A stretch of DNA of 64,000 nt from JABWAM01 sp964653025 (lineage in GTDB: Bacteria; Verrucomicrobiota; Verrucomicrobiia; JABWAM01). The notes beneath the pieces were generated by a model that made no database searches, was not told the origin of the DNA, and worked only from the letters and a program-made list of their open reading frames with translations. The translations under genes and the position numbers were made by a program. The stretch covers positions 58,551-122,550 of the forward strand of contig CAZZBZ010000001.1 of assembly GCA_964653025.1 (NCBI GenBank). Direction: 5' to 3'. Shown here piece by piece: positions 34,799-44,040 of the stretch. Position 1 is the stretch's first letter. Every line of letters starts with the position of its first letter.

Positions 34799-36679
34799 TC
34801 ACTTCGCGGCGGGAGCGTTCGTCGAAACCGCGGAAGCCGCAAGAGACGGTTTCGTGAGAAAGTCGGCAGTCAGGATCAGAAAATCATCGCGGGTGATCTG
34901 GGTGAGGAGCAGCTGATTCTTCCAGATGAGGCTGTTCGTGCCACCGACCTCGCGGGCGACCACCAACTCCTGGGTCACCGTCTTGCCCTCAACCTCGCAG
35001 GTCAGCATCAGGACCGCGGCGGGCGGGTCGAAGCCCTGCTGCTTCGCGGTTTCATTGAGCGCGACGCCTTCGATCCTCGCCACCTCGAAGCGCTGAAAGC
35101 GGTTAAGAAGCCGCTGCCACGGGGTCTCATTCAGAACGCCCGAGGCACCCTCACCCACCCTCCATTTGCCCTCCTTCGTCTTTTCCATGACAAGGGTGGA
35201 CTTCCCCTTCTTCACGGTCACCGACTTGATTGTGTCCTTCTTGATCTCGAAAAGCACGCGGGAGCGCAGTTCCAGCGCACTTTTCGGAAGCGCGGCGGCA
35301 TCGGCAGCGTCCACGGCGTAAATCGAGGATTCGTCGGCGCGCTTCACGTAAGCAAGCTTCTTCACGGGATCGGCCTTGCCCACCGCAAGGTCAAGAAGCA
35401 CGGTCGCAGCGGCGCTGGCCACGGCGGGAGGGGCGTTGGTCTCCGCGGGTGCGGGGACCTTGGGCTCGCCGGCGCGGTCGCGCAAGACTACCTGCCCAAG
35501 CGGAGCCTTGAGTCCGTACTTGTCGAGGTCGGTGAGGACGTCGGCCGCAAACTCCTTCACCTGCATTCCTGAGAGGCGTGCGAGGAACTTGTCCACGAGC
35601 TCGTTGTCGGCGGCCACCTTCTCGGGCTGGATAATCCGCCACTGGTCATTCGTCTTCTGGAGGAGAAGGGTCGCGGCGCGGTTGCGCACCTCGATCTCGC
35701 GAATGTCGGCGGCCGCGAAAGGGGCGACGTCACGGTCGCGGATCTCGTTGAGTGGGCGCGCCGCATCGGCGGCGAAGGCAACCGGGACGGAGACGATGGA
35801 GTTCTGGCCCTTCACGCGGGCAGCAAGCTTCTTGTCGTCGGACTTGAGCTTCGCGCCGAGAGTGAGGGTATTGACCGCGTCCTGTTTCTCAATGCGAACG
35901 CTGATCTCCTGCGAGGGCTCCTCAATGCCGTATTCCCGCGAGGCAGCGGGGTCCTCGCTCAGGAAATCGTCGGCACGCAGCGAGGCCAGTTGACGAAGAA
36001 ACTCCTCCACCCTGTTGCGATCGGCGCGGGCGTTGAGGGGCTGGACGATCCGCCAGTTCTGATTGGTACGCGCGAGCTCGACAAGTTTGCCCGCGGCCCG
36101 CAACTCGATGCGCTGAACCTGGTCTCCCGTAAACTCGAAGAGCGAGCGCTCGCGGTAATCCTCGATCTTCTTCTCGATGCGAGTCGCAAGGTACTTGTCC
36201 ACGAGGTGGACCTCCTTGCTCCCCTTCACCTGGACGTAGAGGGCGTCCCCCTGGCGCGCCTCGTTTCCGAGGAAGAGGGTGCTCTCGGATTTTGGGGTGC
36301 GAAGGGTGACGGATGCGCGAGGCTTCTCGAGTCCGTAGTCGGCAAGGGTAAGCTTTGCCTCGGAGATGGCGCGCTCGGAAAGGCGGCGGCGGCTCTCAAG
36401 AAACTCAAGGCCACTGAGGATCCCGTCCATCTCGCCCGAGGCAGCGCGCACCTGGAGGGGACGGGAGAAGGACCACTTGCCCTGCTTGCGATCGAAGACA
36501 AAGTCGCGGTCGGCACCCTTGATCTCAAGGCGAGTGACGTCGACGGCCTTGAAGTCGAGGACGCGCCTCTGTTGCTCGGAAGCCTGGTCGGTGGTGGGGA
36601 GCTTCTTTTTCGCAAGGAAATACCCTCCCGCGACCAGTGCCGTGAGCAGGAGAAGGGTGAGCGTGCTCTTGATTTTCAT
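34799..36679 (-). CDS. DUF4340-type protein of a Gld-like ABC exporter
   Basis: A 626-residue protein with one N-terminal membrane anchor (STLTLLLLTALVAGGYFLA) and a long extracytoplasmic region made of repeated DUF4340 units. Each unit has a W-x-I/F-x-x-P-like strand (GKWSFSRPLQ, NQNWRIVQPLNA, NDQWRIIQPEKV) followed by a YGLEKP or YGIEEP or YGLKAP turn. Such proteins regularly follow GldG-like proteins in ABC-2 operons of Verrucomicrobiota and Planctomycetota. It is the last gene of the four-gene unit, 25 bp after the GldG-like gene. The biochemical role is unknown. Confidence 0.85.
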   Translation of the reverse strand: MKIKSTLTLLLLTALVAGGYFLAKKKLPTTDQASEQQRRVLDFKAVDVTRLEIKGADRDFVFDRKQGKWSFSRPLQVRAASGEMDGILSGLEFLESRRRLSERAISEAKLTLADYGLEKPRASVTLRTPKSESTLFLGNEARQGDALYVQVKGSKEVHLVDKYLATRIEKKIEDYRERSLFEFTGDQVQRIELRAAGKLVELARTNQNWRIVQPLNARADRNRVEEFLRQLASLRADDFLSEDPAASREYGIEEPSQEISVRIEKQDAVNTLTLGAKLKSDDKKLAARVKGQNSIVSVPVAFAADAARPLNEIRDRDVAPFAAADIREIEVRNRAATLLLQKTNDQWRIIQPEKVAADNELVDKFLARLSGMQVKEFAADVLTDLDKYGLKAPLGQVVLRDRAGEPKVPAPAETNAPPAVASAAATVLLDLAVGKADPVKKLAYVKRADESSIYAVDAADAAALPKSALELRSRVLFEIKKDTIKSVTVKKGKSTLVMEKTKEGKWRVGEGASGVLNETPWQRLLNRFQRFEVARIEGVALNETAKQQGFDPPAAVLMLTCEVEGKTVTQELVVAREVGGTNSLIWKNQLLLTQITRDDFLILTADFLTKPSLAASAVSTNAPAAK

Positions 36680-36704
36680 CGGCGGCAGTGGGCGCGAAAG
36701 GCGA

Positions 36705-38189
36705 TCACTTGCGACGTCGGACCCAGACCACGAAACCGATCGCCGCTACGGCGGCGGGAATCCCCACCACCATCGTGAGAAAAATGCCGCGACGCTGGAA
36801 GGCGTCGAGATTGAGGTTGAACTCCTGCGGGGCTTTCGCCGCGATGCCGAGGAGCTGCTGGCGCTTGAGGAGCCAGTTCACGGCGTTCATAAAGAGGTCG
36901 GCGTTGCCCCCGGTCAGGGAGTCGTTCCGGGCGAAACGACTCGATCCAAAGACCACGAGGCGCATCCCCTCGCGCTCCATCTCGCCGGCCGCGCTCGGCT
37001 CGACAGCAACCGCCACGGGCACCGGCCCCTTGCGATCCTTGTCGTCGAGTTGCGCCTTCTGGTCGCGCTGGAGTTTGCCGACATCGCTCTCCGCCCACGA
37101 ACCGGCCGGGGTGCGCACCAGCACGGTCACGCGGCGGGCGGGATCGTTCGCGGAGGCGGCGTCCACGGAACGAGCCAAGGGGAGAAAGGTGGCGATCTCC
37201 TCCTTGCGAAGACTGTCGGTTACAGGATGCGTGCCGTAATCGGCGCAGGGAACGCTGGTGAGAAGGGCCTCGCCCCCGAGGCGGTCGCGGATACGGATGA
37301 GGAGGACATCGTTGCCGGCCCTTACCCCATGGTCGACAAGAAGCTTCTCGATGCCGGTGTCGTAGCGGAAGCCGTCGAGCAGGAGCAGGACACGACCATT
37401 CGCCGCGAGGAAGTCGGCAATCGCCCTGATCTCGAAGTCGGCGAAAGGCTTCTGGGGGCCGCAGACGATGAGCACATCGCAGTCCTTCGGTACGCTCTGG
37501 GCGGTGGCAAGATTGAGCTTCTCGACTCGCAGGTTGTCGCGGCGGAGAAGGGTGGAGACCTTCGAAAAACCGGTCTTGGGTTCAAAGTCGTCGAAACTCC
37601 CCTCCCCGTGCCCCTCGAGGAAGCAGACCTTCGCCTGTTTCTCCTCGAGGACGTTCTGGATCGCGGAGGTGAACTGCTGCTCCCCCTTGAAGGCACGAAT
37701 CCTCCCGCCTCCGCCGCCCATGGGCGACGAGCGATCGAACTCCACGAGGTCGGTTACCTGCACGAACTTGTTGCGGCTCTTGTGAACGAAGACCACCACG
37801 TTCGGGACGCGTACACCGTACTCCTTGGCCAGCTTCTCGGCATTGAGGGGATCGCGATCCGGATCCACGTAGCGAACCTTCACCTGCTTCGAGAGGTTGC
37901 CGTACTCGGCGAGCAGGTTCTGGACGTCGTCGAAAACCTTCTGGGTGATCGGGTCGCGGCTGTCGGGCTGGAAGAAGACGATGATCTCAACCGGGGCGCG
38001 GAGGCTCTTCACGAGCTCGACCGTCTTGCCGGAGAGCTTGTAGTAGTCGCTCTTGGAGAGGTCGAGTTTCGACGGGTGCCAGCGCTGGATGCCAAGGTTG
38101 GCGAAAACCACCAGGGCCCCCGCGAGGAGGACCTGGAGGACGACATTGAAGCCGATCGCAAAGCGGCGGGGAGCAGAGCCTTTGTCCAT
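36705..38189 (-). CDS. GldG-like auxiliary protein of ABC-2 transporter
   Basis: A 494-residue protein with an N-terminal membrane helix (about 11-30), a large ABC_transp_aux/DUF4350-type domain and a C-terminal helix (about 467-490) followed by RRRK. Typical features are DLSKSDYYKLSGKTVELVKSL, EIIVFFQPDSRDP, VRYVDPDRDPLNAEKLAKEYGV and FLEGHGEGSFDDFE. In Flavobacterium, GldG works with GldA and GldF in gliding and secretion, but homologs occur widely in non-gliding bacteria. It lies between the permease and the DUF4340 gene. Confidence 0.88.
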   Translation of the reverse strand: MDKGSAPRRFAIGFNVVLQVLLAGALVVFANLGIQRWHPSKLDLSKSDYYKLSGKTVELVKSLRAPVEIIVFFQPDSRDPITQKVFDDVQNLLAEYGNLSKQVKVRYVDPDRDPLNAEKLAKEYGVRVPNVVVFVHKSRNKFVQVTDLVEFDRSSPMGGGGGRIRAFKGEQQFTSAIQNVLEEKQAKVCFLEGHGEGSFDDFEPKTGFSKVSTLLRRDNLRVEKLNLATAQSVPKDCDVLIVCGPQKPFADFEIRAIADFLAANGRVLLLLDGFRYDTGIEKLLVDHGVRAGNDVLLIRIRDRLGGEALLTSVPCADYGTHPVTDSLRKEEIATFLPLARSVDAASANDPARRVTVLVRTPAGSWAESDVGKLQRDQKAQLDDKDRKGPVPVAVAVEPSAAGEMEREGMRLVVFGSSRFARNDSLTGGNADLFMNAVNWLLKRQQLLGIAAKAPQEFNLNLDAFQRRGIFLTMVVGIPAAVAAIGFVVWVRRRK

Positions 38190-38214
38190 GTTCGAATGAA
38201 GTTGAGAAATTTGG

Positions 38215-38964
38215 TCAGGTCTTCCACTGGCGCGACTGCACGATGCGGTGCGTCACAAAAAGGAAGAAGCCGGTGCCGGTAAAGTAGAAGACGACCCGCT
38301 TCCACTCCACCACCCCGCGGGAAAGCTCCTGCATGTGGGCAAGGATCGAGAAGGACTCAAAAAACTCACGACTCTGACCGGCGGCGTTCAGATAGAAGTA
38401 GATGCCGGCAAAGAACAGTCCGCAGCTCATCGCGAATGAAATCACGGCCGCGATGATCTGGTTGCGCGTGCTCGCCGAAGCCATGCATCCGATCGCCACG
38501 AGAAGCATCCCCATCATGAACAGCCCGAAATAGCCCCCCGCCACGGGGCCGATGTCCAGCGGGGTCTTATCGTGCGAGAAGTGGCGCAACACCCAGACGT
38601 AAGCCAGGGTCGGCAGCCAGATCAGGCAGAAGAAAAAGAGGCCGCTCAGGAACTTTGCCGCCACGTACTCCGCATCGCGCAACGGGGCGGTCATCAGCGC
38701 CTCAATCGTACCCGTGCGCTTCTCGTCCGCGAAAAGCCGCATGGTGATCACCGGCGGCACGACCAGCAGGATGATCCAGGTGAACATCCCGTTGAAGAAC
38801 CACATCAGCGGCGTGTAATCGCTCGGGCCCTCCGTCAGGATCGTCACGATCATATTGAAACTGATGCCCGTCAGACCCAGCACGCACACCCCCACGATAT
38901 AGGCGATCGGGGAACAGAAATACGCGAGCAACTCGCGCCTGAACAGGATGGCAACGTTTCTCAT
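38215..38964 (-). CDS. ABC-2 transporter permease (GldF-like)
   Basis: A 249-residue permease with six membrane helices. It starts NVAILFRRELLAYFCSPIAYI, the usual opening of this family, and has the ADEKRTGTIEALMTAPLRD motif that couples to the ATPase. It lies 4 bp downstream of the ATPase gene, so the pair is one transporter. The substrate is unknown. With the GldG-like and DUF4340 proteins it forms a four-part envelope exporter. Confidence 0.92.
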   Translation of the reverse strand: MRNVAILFRRELLAYFCSPIAYIVGVCVLGLTGISFNMIVTILTEGPSDYTPLMWFFNGMFTWIILLVVPPVITMRLFADEKRTGTIEALMTAPLRDAEYVAAKFLSGLFFFCLIWLPTLAYVWVLRHFSHDKTPLDIGPVAGGYFGLFMMGMLLVAIGCMASASTRNQIIAAVISFAMSCGLFFAGIYFYLNAAGQSREFFESFSILAHMQELSRGVVEWKRVVFYFTGTGFFLFVTHRIVQSRQWKT

Positions 38965-38968
38965 AATC

Positions 38969-39904
38969 CTAGTCGTCTTCCGTGGTGATTTGGACGAAGA
39001 CGTCCTCGAGAGTCTGGTGGCGGCGTGTCAACTCGCGGATTCCCCAACCGCGCCCGCGGGCTGCCGCGGCCGCCGCCTCACGCAGGTCTTCCTCGCGCTG
39101 GGGATGCACCGTCACGCGACAGTACCCACCCTCGAGCGTCTCGGCGTCCGCGCCGCGCGCGCCGGGGAGAATCCCGAGTGCCGCTTTCGCCGCCTGCGCT
39201 TCAGCGCGCAGTTCGATCACCGTCTCGCCCCCTCCCATGCGAAGTCGCTTGAGGTTCTCCGGCGTGTCGCTGGCCACAATCTTTCCACGGTTGATGATCA
39301 ACACCCGCGAGCACGTCATTTCCACCTCGGTCAGGATATGTGTCGAGAGGAGCACCGTGTGCGTGCGCGCGAGGTCCTTGATCATTGCGCGCACCTGGCG
39401 GATCTGGTTCGGGTCGAGCCCGATCGTCGGCTCGTCGAGAATGATCAACTCGGGGTCGTGGACGAGCGCGTCCGCGAGCCCGACGCGCTGGCGGTAGCCC
39501 TTGGAAAGTTGGCCGATAATTTTACGGGTAACGTCGGCGATGCCACAGCGCTCGCTCACCTCCTGCACGCGCGCCTTGCGCCGCGAACGCGGCACCCCCT
39601 TGAGCGCCGCGCGGAAGTGCAGGTACTCGCAAACCCGCATCTCGGGATAGAGCGGGACATTCTCGGGCATGTAACCAATGCGGCGACGCACCTCCAGCGG
39701 CTGCTGGTGGATGTCGAAGCCGGCCACGATCGCCGTGCCCGAGGTCGCCGGCATGAAGCAGGAAAGCATGCGCATCGTCGTGCTCTTCCCTGCCCCGTTC
39801 GGGCCGAGGAAGCCGACGATTTCGCCCTTCTGGACGGAAAAGGTGAGGCCATGGACCGCCGTAAAACCCGCGTAACGCTTGACGAGATTGTCGACCTGGA
39901 TCAT
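38969..39904 (-). CDS. ABC transporter ATP-binding protein (GldA-like)
   Basis: The 311-residue ATPase of the Gld-like exporter. Walker A is GPNGAGKST near residue 34, the signature is LSKGYRQRVGLADAL, Walker B is ELIILDEPTIGLD, and the switch histidine lies in LSTHIL. A C-terminal domain of about 90 residues (ETVIELRAEAQAAK onward) is typical of the GldA/CcmA group. It is the first gene of the unit and is divergent from the PfkB kinase gene across a 110-bp gap. Confidence 0.93.
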   Translation of the reverse strand: MIQVDNLVKRYAGFTAVHGLTFSVQKGEIVGFLGPNGAGKSTTMRMLSCFMPATSGTAIVAGFDIHQQPLEVRRRIGYMPENVPLYPEMRVCEYLHFRAALKGVPRSRRKARVQEVSERCGIADVTRKIIGQLSKGYRQRVGLADALVHDPELIILDEPTIGLDPNQIRQVRAMIKDLARTHTVLLSTHILTEVEMTCSRVLIINRGKIVASDTPENLKRLRMGGGETVIELRAEAQAAKAALGILPGARGADAETLEGGYCRVTVHPQREEDLREAAAAAARGRGWGIRELTRRHQTLEDVFVQITTEDD

Positions 39905-40014
39905 GGGATGAAGGGCGGAATGAAAACTCGAAGTATGGAGAAAATTGTGCGCCAGTCAAGATCCTTGCCGTTCGCGCTTGAACGCCCCAGCGCAGGGCTG
40001 GTACAAGCCCCGTC

Positions 40015-41058
40015 ATGTCACGCAACGGAATTCTCGCCGCCGGCAACTGGATCGTGGACCGCATCAAGACCGTGGATCGCTGGCCGGAGCAGGATGCCCT
40101 CGCCCTGATCGAGAGCGAGGGGCGGGGCAGTGGGGGCTCGCCCTTCAATCTTCTCCTCGGGCTGTCGCGCCTCAAGGCGGGCCTCCCCCTCGATGGCATC
40201 GGGCTCGTGGGCGACGATGCGGACGGAGTCTTTATCCTCGATGAGTGCCGCAAGGCCGGTGTGGGCATCCGCTTCCTCCGCAAGCTGCCCGGGCAGCCCA
40301 CTTCCTACACTGACGTGATGACGGTGAAGTCCACCGGCCGCCGCACCTTCTTCCACAACCACGGTGCCAACGCGTTCCTGGCCGAGCCGCACTTTGACCC
40401 GGACGCCTCGAACGCCCGCATCTTTCACCTGGGATATCTTCTCCTCCTGAACTCGCTCGACATGCCTGATCCGGAGTTCGGCACGCGGGCGGCCCGGGTC
40501 CTCGCGCGGTACCGCGGGGCCGGCTTCAAGACGAGCGTGGACGTGGTCAGCGAGCTTTCCGACCGGTTCGGTCGCGTGGTGGCGCCCGCCCTGCCGCAGG
40601 TGGATTACCTCATCCTGAACGAACTCGAGGCGGGGCACACCACGGGCATCCCCCTACGCCAAGGTGAAAAGATCGACGATGCCGCCCTACCGCGCGCGGC
40701 CCAAGCGTTGTTCGAGATGGGAGTCCGCGAATGGGTGATCATCCATTTTCCCGACGGGGCCTTCGCGCGCTCGCGATCGGGCGAGGAGTTCGCCTCGCGG
40801 TCCTTCGAGTACCCGGAGGGATGGATTCGCAGCACCGTGGGCGCGGGAGATGCCTTTTGCGGCGGCGTACTTTACGGACTCCACGAGGGCTGGGGAATGC
40901 AGGCGTGCCTCCGTCTCGGTGCGTGTAGCGCAGCTGCCAGCCTTTCGCACTCCACGTGCACCGAGGGAATTCTCCCCCTGAAGGAGACGCTCGCCCTGGC
41001 GGATCGCTTCCCCCCTCGTCATCTTTTCCCACTTTCCTCAGCGCGCCTCCTCATGTAG
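40015..41058 (+). CDS. PfkB-family carbohydrate kinase
   Basis: A 347-residue ribokinase-like sugar kinase. It opens ILAAGNWIVDRIKTVDRWP and has the substrate segment SGGSPFNLLLGLSRL, the oxyanion/ATP motif STVGAGDAFCGGVLYGLHEG with the catalytic aspartate, and an A-rich closing helix. Most of the middle resembles the sugar kinases acting on fructose or ribose, but the exact sugar cannot be told. A short run of extra residues follows the core. It lies 10 bp before the proline-rich roadblock gene and may be co-transcribed with the MglA module. Confidence 0.88.
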   Translation: MSRNGILAAGNWIVDRIKTVDRWPEQDALALIESEGRGSGGSPFNLLLGLSRLKAGLPLDGIGLVGDDADGVFILDECRKAGVGIRFLRKLPGQPTSYTDVMTVKSTGRRTFFHNHGANAFLAEPHFDPDASNARIFHLGYLLLLNSLDMPDPEFGTRAARVLARYRGAGFKTSVDVVSELSDRFGRVVAPALPQVDYLILNELEAGHTTGIPLRQGEKIDDAALPRAAQALFEMGVREWVIIHFPDGAFARSRSGEEFASRSFEYPEGWIRSTVGAGDAFCGGVLYGLHEGWGMQACLRLGACSAAASLSHSTCTEGILPLKETLALADRFPPRHLFPLSSARLLM

Positions 41059-41068
41059 GTTGTCATCC

Positions 41069-42898
41069 ATGGCGTTCCGTTTTCCGTTCTCCAAGTCAAA
41101 GGAACCGTTGCCGACGGCGTCTTCGGCCCCGCCCTCGCTCCCGCCCGCGGCGATCCCGAAATCATCCCTCCAGCCGCCTCAGTTGGTCGCCGCTCCCTCC
41201 TCCACCATGGTTCGCCCCTTGAACCAGGTGAAAGCGATCGTTCCCGGTCAGGGCACCCTCGCCACCGCACTGAAAGCCGCCACCGCCCAGCCCCCGCCCA
41301 TCGTCTCGGGAGGATCCCAATCCGCGGTATTCAAGCCCAGGGTCAACGTCACCCTCGGGAGAGCAGTTCCTCCCGCCACGACGATTCCCCGCTTGCCCTC
41401 GACCAACGCGGAAACCCCGCCATCTTCCGGATCGGATGCCCCCTCCTCCATTGATTTTTCGTTCGCGGATCTCGCACCCCTCCTCCCCGACAACCTCGTG
41501 CTCGCCAGTGCTCCGCACGGCACGCTCCCCACCACCGTTTCCATCCCCATGTCGGAGATCCTTCCCCAGCTTGCCACGGGCAAGGTGCAGGTCCACCTCT
41601 CCTCGATCACCCATGGGATCCCGCCCGAGGCCATCGACCCCGCGATCGCATCCAGCGGGGATATCCGCATCAAGATTCCCCTGCACCTGATCATCCCCAG
41701 GCTTCCTGCCTCGGCGATCTCGCTTCCTTCCTCCCAGTCCAAGCAGGAACTCGATCCCAAAATCGCCGCTCCCTTTACCGAGCGGGACGCCTCACACGCC
41801 GCCACCACGCCACCGGCCGACTCCCCCGAAGCTGCGCCGCCCACGGCTCCCGTCCAGATCCAACCCCTCCCGCCGCGCGCACCGGTGCCTCCTCCATCGA
41901 AACCCGTGCGGGCGACCCCCCCCCCGGCCCTTCCTTCCGCAACGCCAAAGCCGTTCGTGGCCCCAACGACACCGTCCGCAGGCGTCGGCCCGACCCTCCT
42001 CGCACCTTCCGGCCTCAAACTTCCCTCGATTCCGAAGCCTCCCAGTCCGTCTCCGTCACCCGCCGTACGCCCCCCGGTTCCTGCCGTTCCACCGATCTCC
42101 ACCACGCCCAGATCCGTCTCCATCCCCCCGTGCCCCCCGGCCGCCATGCCCGCTCCCGCGGCTCCCAGGACCGCAATCGCCCCAATCCTCTCGCCCGCCG
42201 CCGCCCCACGCGCAATGCCGACGCTCCGATCCTCTCAGCCTCCCGCGGTGCCGAGACCCCTTTTAATCCCGCCCGCTCCGCCGGCCGCGATGCCGGTCTC
42301 CGTACCTCCCCTGAACATCAAGCTCCCGCCAATACGGACCGCTCCGACCCCACCGATCTCGGCCCCCTCGATTTCGACCCCATCGCTCCCGAAGAGTGCA
42401 CCGCTCACGCCCGAGGCATTTCTTGCTCCGAAACCCTTGCCCCGCCCCTCGAAGGTCATCGCCGTGGCCCCCCCAGGCAAGGAGGAACCCTCGATCCTCC
42501 AGTTGTTGGGCCTGCCGGCAACGCAAACGTTCCGCCTGCAGGACCTCGTGGAGTTGGCGCGCCAAAAGCTCGACGTCCCCGGCCTCCTCGTTGCCGCACA
42601 GGACGGCCTCCCACTCGCCGGCAAGATGCCGGAGGGACTCGACGCGAACGCGTGGAGCGGGATCGGGCCGCAACTCTTCCGTAAGTTCAGCCATGAGGGC
42701 AAGGCCCTCGAACTCGAAAAGCCGCGCCGCTGCCTCCTCGGCCTCGGACCAAACTGGTTCACCCTCTGGAGCGAGCAGGGCATCTACCTGATTTGCTGCC
42801 ACGGCGCCGAGAAGGTAAACCCCGAGTTTGACCAGGCCAGCTCGATGCTGGCCGCCGGGCTCGCCCGCTTCTGCAAGCAGCACGCCACCGCGGCGTAG
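41069..42898 (+). CDS. Proline-rich protein with C-terminal roadblock/LC7 domain
   Basis: A 609-residue protein starting MAFRFPFSKSKEP. Residues 130-215 form a conserved-looking block with two similar halves (VSIPMSEILPQLATGKVQVHL and IRIKIPLHLIIPRLP). Residues about 215-470 are very rich in proline, alanine and serine and are probably disordered. Residues about 480-605 form a roadblock/LC7 fold (FRLQDLVELARQKLDVPGLLVAAQDGLPL, FTLWSEQGIYLICC, ASSMLAAGLARFC). Roadblock domains act as GTPase regulators for MglA, whose gene starts 10 bp downstream. The protein looks like a scaffold linking the GTPase to other partners; that role is inferred. Confidence 0.75.
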   Translation: MAFRFPFSKSKEPLPTASSAPPSLPPAAIPKSSLQPPQLVAAPSSTMVRPLNQVKAIVPGQGTLATALKAATAQPPPIVSGGSQSAVFKPRVNVTLGRAVPPATTIPRLPSTNAETPPSSGSDAPSSIDFSFADLAPLLPDNLVLASAPHGTLPTTVSIPMSEILPQLATGKVQVHLSSITHGIPPEAIDPAIASSGDIRIKIPLHLIIPRLPASAISLPSSQSKQELDPKIAAPFTERDASHAATTPPADSPEAAPPTAPVQIQPLPPRAPVPPPSKPVRATPPPALPSATPKPFVAPTTPSAGVGPTLLAPSGLKLPSIPKPPSPSPSPAVRPPVPAVPPISTTPRSVSIPPCPPAAMPAPAAPRTAIAPILSPAAAPRAMPTLRSSQPPAVPRPLLIPPAPPAAMPVSVPPLNIKLPPIRTAPTPPISAPSISTPSLPKSAPLTPEAFLAPKPLPRPSKVIAVAPPGKEEPSILQLLGLPATQTFRLQDLVELARQKLDVPGLLVAAQDGLPLAGKMPEGLDANAWSGIGPQLFRKFSHEGKALELEKPRRCLLGLGPNWFTLWSEQGIYLICCHGAEKVNPEFDQASSMLAAGLARFCKQHATAA

Positions 42899-42908
42899 CC
42901 AATCCGCC

Positions 42909-43553
42909 ATGTCGATCATCAACTACGGCAGCAAGGAGATTCAGTTCAAGATCGTCTACTACGGTCCCTCGCTGTGCGGAAAGACGACCAACCTGCAGTA
43001 CATCCACTCCCAGGCCGCCCCGGAGAATAAGGGCGACATGGTCTCTCTCGCCACCGCCGCCGACCGCACCCTCTTCTTCGACTTTCTCCCGCTGAACGCC
43101 ATCGCGATCAAGGGCTTTCGCACCAAGTTTCAGCTCTACACCGTCCCCGGGCAGGTCATTTACAACACCACCCGCCAACTCGTCCTCCGCAGCGTGGACG
43201 GCATTGTCTTCGTGGCTGACTCCCAGTGGGAAAAAATGGAGGAGAACATCGAAAGTTTCCGAAACTTCGAGGAGAACCTTCTCAAGCAGAACACCTCCCT
43301 CGACGACGTCCCTTACATCCTCCAGTACAACAAACGCGACCTCCCGAACGTGGCGCCCGTCAACTACATGGAGTACGTGCTCAACAACCGGACCATGCGC
43401 GTGCAGTCGTTCGAATCCTCGGCTGCGACCGGCCAGAACGTCTTCGCCTCCCTCAACGCGATTTCTCGCCTGCTGCTTTTTAAGTTCACCCGGGAAAGCG
43501 ACCTCGCCGACAAACGTTCCAAAACCACCGTGCTCATGTCCACGGTCCGCTGA
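42909..43553 (+). CDS. mglA: MglA-like Ras-type GTPase
   Basis: A 214-residue small GTPase very similar in pattern to Myxococcus MglA, which sets cell polarity and drives gliding and twitching. The G1 loop is GPSLCGKT (19-26) with TNLQYIHSQAAPENKGDMVSLATAADRTLFFDFLPL. The G3 region is YTVPGQ rather than DxxG, as in MglA. G4 is NKRD in QYNKRDLPN. It begins 10 bp after the roadblock scaffold gene and the MglB-like gene follows 4 bp downstream. No gliding genes of the Myxococcus type are in the window, so the controlled process is open. Confidence 0.93.
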   Translation: MSIINYGSKEIQFKIVYYGPSLCGKTTNLQYIHSQAAPENKGDMVSLATAADRTLFFDFLPLNAIAIKGFRTKFQLYTVPGQVIYNTTRQLVLRSVDGIVFVADSQWEKMEENIESFRNFEENLLKQNTSLDDVPYILQYNKRDLPNVAPVNYMEYVLNNRTMRVQSFESSAATGQNVFASLNAISRLLLFKFTRESDLADKRSKTTVLMSTVR

Positions 43554-43557
43554 CCCC

Positions 43558-44034
43558 ATGGAGACCATCCCGTTTCTCACCAAGGAAGATGTCGCCGAGA
43601 TCGACAGCCTTCTCGGCGACTACCTCCAGAAGTCCGACGCCAACTTCACGATCGTGATCGATCGCGGGGGCACCGTGATCGCCCAGTGCGGTGAGGGAGA
43701 GAGCGCGGACATCACGATCATCGCCGCCCTCGCCGCCGGCTCCTTCGCCGCCACCAAGGAACTTGCCCGCCGCATCGGGGAGTCTGAATTCAGCGCCCTC
43801 TACCACCAGGGAAGCAACTACCACATCTTCATGAGTTCGCTCGACGAGCACACGATCATCATCACTCTCTTCGACGAGAAGACCACCGTCGGCCTCGTCC
43901 GCTTCTACACCGTCAACGTCACCCCCGCGCTCAGCACCCTCCTCGACCGACTTCGCAACCGCGGCGCATCGAACGCTCCCGAGCTTTCCGCCACCGGTGC
44001 ATTGGCCCCCTTCGGCCCCGGCACCCGGAACTAA
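43558..44034 (+). CDS. Roadblock/LC7-domain protein (MglB-like)
   Basis: A 158-residue protein consisting of one roadblock/LC7 domain: helix EDVAEIDSLLGDYLQKSDANF, strand TIVIDRGGTVIAQCGEGES, helix IIAALAAGSFAATKELARRIGE, and FSALYHQGSNYHIFMSSLDEHTIIITLFDEKTTVGLVRFY. It is the size and layout of MglB, the GTPase-activating partner of MglA, and lies 4 bp after mglA. A short proline/alanine-rich tail follows the domain. The order mglA then mglB is the reverse of that in Myxococcus. Confidence 0.88.
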   Translation: METIPFLTKEDVAEIDSLLGDYLQKSDANFTIVIDRGGTVIAQCGEGESADITIIAALAAGSFAATKELARRIGESEFSALYHQGSNYHIFMSSLDEHTIIITLFDEKTTVGLVRFYTVNVTPALSTLLDRLRNRGASNAPELSATGALAPFGPGTRN

Positions 44035-44040
44035 CCCCCG

